Of a DNA stretch of 64,000 nucleotides, positions 63,179-64,000 are shown piece by piece. The stretch spans positions 186,001 to 250,000 of the forward strand of contig JAEKLQ010000022.1 of NCBI GenBank assembly GCA_019509785.1, read 5' to 3'. This stretch comes from Fibrobacterota bacterium. GTDB lineage: Bacteria > Fibrobacterota > Fibrobacteria > UBA11236. A program made the translations under genes and the position numbers. The notes beneath the pieces were generated by a model. It had not been told where the DNA came from. It saw only the letters and a program-made list of their open reading frames with translations, and made no database searches. Position 1 is the first letter of the stretch. Each line of letters starts with the position of its first letter.

Positions 63179-63997
63179 ATGAAAAAACCTTTCCAATTCT
63201 TCCTCTTAGGCATCATATCCATCGTCAGCGTATCCAAGTCACTAGCGGTCCCGGTACTTAACTCCTCGAACCTGTACACGATCAGCTCGGACGCGGCAGT
63301 TGGATCAACCGTCCAATCCACCAGCCTGACGAGCGGCGCAGCGGCAATATCCTCCGATCTCGGCACGGTTTCCGAATCGACCCAGGGGACGGTTTCGTCT
63401 TCGGCGAACAGCTTGACGATGAACTACGCCTTTTCCGAGCATCTCGACGCCCCTCATCCTACCCTGGTTTCATATTACGACTACTGGTACGGGTACGTCA
63501 GCTTTCTATCCGGCGATATGTACTCCCAATCGCTGGTCAACGGGACCTTCACTTTGGATGCCGCAGATGTCGGATACACCTATTCCATGACAGCCGATTT
63601 CGACCAGACCGGTACTTCCCAGATGGTGCTCTTCGCCAGTCTCTACGACATTACCGAGTACGGAGCTCTGTACGATGATTTCCAGTTCACCAATGGCTCG
63701 ACGGACGGTAGCATGGGACTGGGAACGGGGGCCCAATCATTCAATTATCCTACCGTCGGCGCTACTTCGGGGGACCTGATCGCAGGGCATACCTACGGTT
63801 ATTCCATGTCCAGCTATATCCGGCATTGGCAGGCCGCCGATGGCGAAACCGCAACGGATGCGCAAGGGACTTTCGCGATGAATATCCAGGGACCGGCTCC
63901 CGAAGCCGTTCCCGAGCCGTCGAGCTTGGCCTTGTTAGGCCTCGGAGCTTGTGGTATCATTTTCGCCGCCCGCAAGCGGACCTCTTCCCGCGCCTAA
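63179..63997 (+). CDS. PEP-CTERM exported protein
   Basis: 272 residues from ATG 63179, where the signal peptide starts MKK; an ATG at 63143 gives a poor N-terminus. The mature part is Ser/Thr/Tyr-rich and strand-forming. The C-terminus is a PEP-CTERM signal: VPEPSSLALLGLGACG, a hydrophobic helix, then AARKRTSS. Such proteins are sorted by an exosortase, so that system should exist in the genome. No exosortase gene is in this window. Confidence 0.85.
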   Translation: MKKPFQFFLLGIISIVSVSKSLAVPVLNSSNLYTISSDAAVGSTVQSTSLTSGAAAISSDLGTVSESTQGTVSSSANSLTMNYAFSEHLDAPHPTLVSYYDYWYGYVSFLSGDMYSQSLVNGTFTLDAADVGYTYSMTADFDQTGTSQMVLFASLYDITEYGALYDDFQFTNGSTDGSMGLGTGAQSFNYPTVGATSGDLIAGHTYGYSMSSYIRHWQAADGETATDAQGTFAMNIQGPAPEAVPEPSSLALLGLGACGIIFAARKRTSSRA

Positions 63998-64000
63998 TCG

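Overview
The window is about 64 kb of GC-rich bacterial chromosome, densely coding and without phage, insertion-sequence, CRISPR, rRNA or tRNA signals that I could find. The best lineage clue is a regulator of the TIGR02147 family at 42841-43692. That family is known as a Fibrobacter paralogous family, and here it overlaps a lipoprotein gene by ATGA. Several secreted proteins, a CE1-type esterase and a C-terminal domain resembling type IX secretion sorting domains also fit a Fibrobacterota-like organism. TIGR02147 also occurs in Bdellovibrio relatives and one protein here carries a PEP-CTERM tail, so the assignment is an inference.

Layout. 1-2.2 kb: a possible metal-responsive minus-strand operon (outer-membrane protein, cytochrome c lipoprotein, CDF metal exporter cut by the window edge). 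2.3-12.3 kb: VOC protein, N-formylglutamate amidohydrolase, PBP4 (dacB), ArsR/SRPBCC pair, lipoproteins, an RDD-family pseudogene, a YidD-containing operon and a methyltransferase. 12.4-16.7 kb: RND efflux adaptor and pump. 17.1-20.9 kb: small membrane protein, esterase, ccdA-tlpA redox pair and small lipoproteins. 21.1-24.1 kb: feoAB and queD. 24.2-25.5 kb: beta-helix lipoprotein.

25.5-36.3 kb: the outstanding region, twelve tightly overlapping minus-strand genes that look like one operon. In order of transcription they are an acyl-AMP ligase, a KASIII-like synthase, an AurF-like di-iron oxygenase, a BtaA/DUF3419-type aminocarboxypropyl transferase, a double-GNAT protein, a radical SAM/SPASM protein, an acyl carrier protein, a class II aaRS-like amino acid:carrier-protein ligase, an NAD-dependent reductase, an Sfp-type phosphopantetheinyl transferase, a ferritin-like di-iron protein and a second carrier protein. 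The parts list is that of a carrier-protein biosynthetic pathway making an amino-acid-containing, probably N-oxygenated or lipid-like product. I do not recognise it as a described pathway.

36.5-42.4 kb: M18 aminopeptidase and floA with two nfeD genes. 42.8-52.3 kb: TIGR02147 regulator and lipoprotein, dUTPase-like enzyme, orphan solute-binding lipoprotein, priA, FapA/DUF342 protein and a degenerate HD-GYP protein. 52.5-60.1 kb: cytochrome b561-like/YceI pair, two NAD(P)-binding proteins, DinB protein and secreted ThuA and other exported proteins. 60.1-64 kb: ahcY and metK of the methyl cycle, then a PEP-CTERM protein.

Two regulatory motifs recur. A palindrome overlapping the -35 hexamer, with the same 17-bp promoter spacing, precedes both the 2.1-kb operon and feoAB, suggesting a shared iron or metal regulon. 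A GTAC-N8-GTAC site precedes both tlpA-ccdA and the b561/YceI pair, suggesting a shared envelope-redox regulator.
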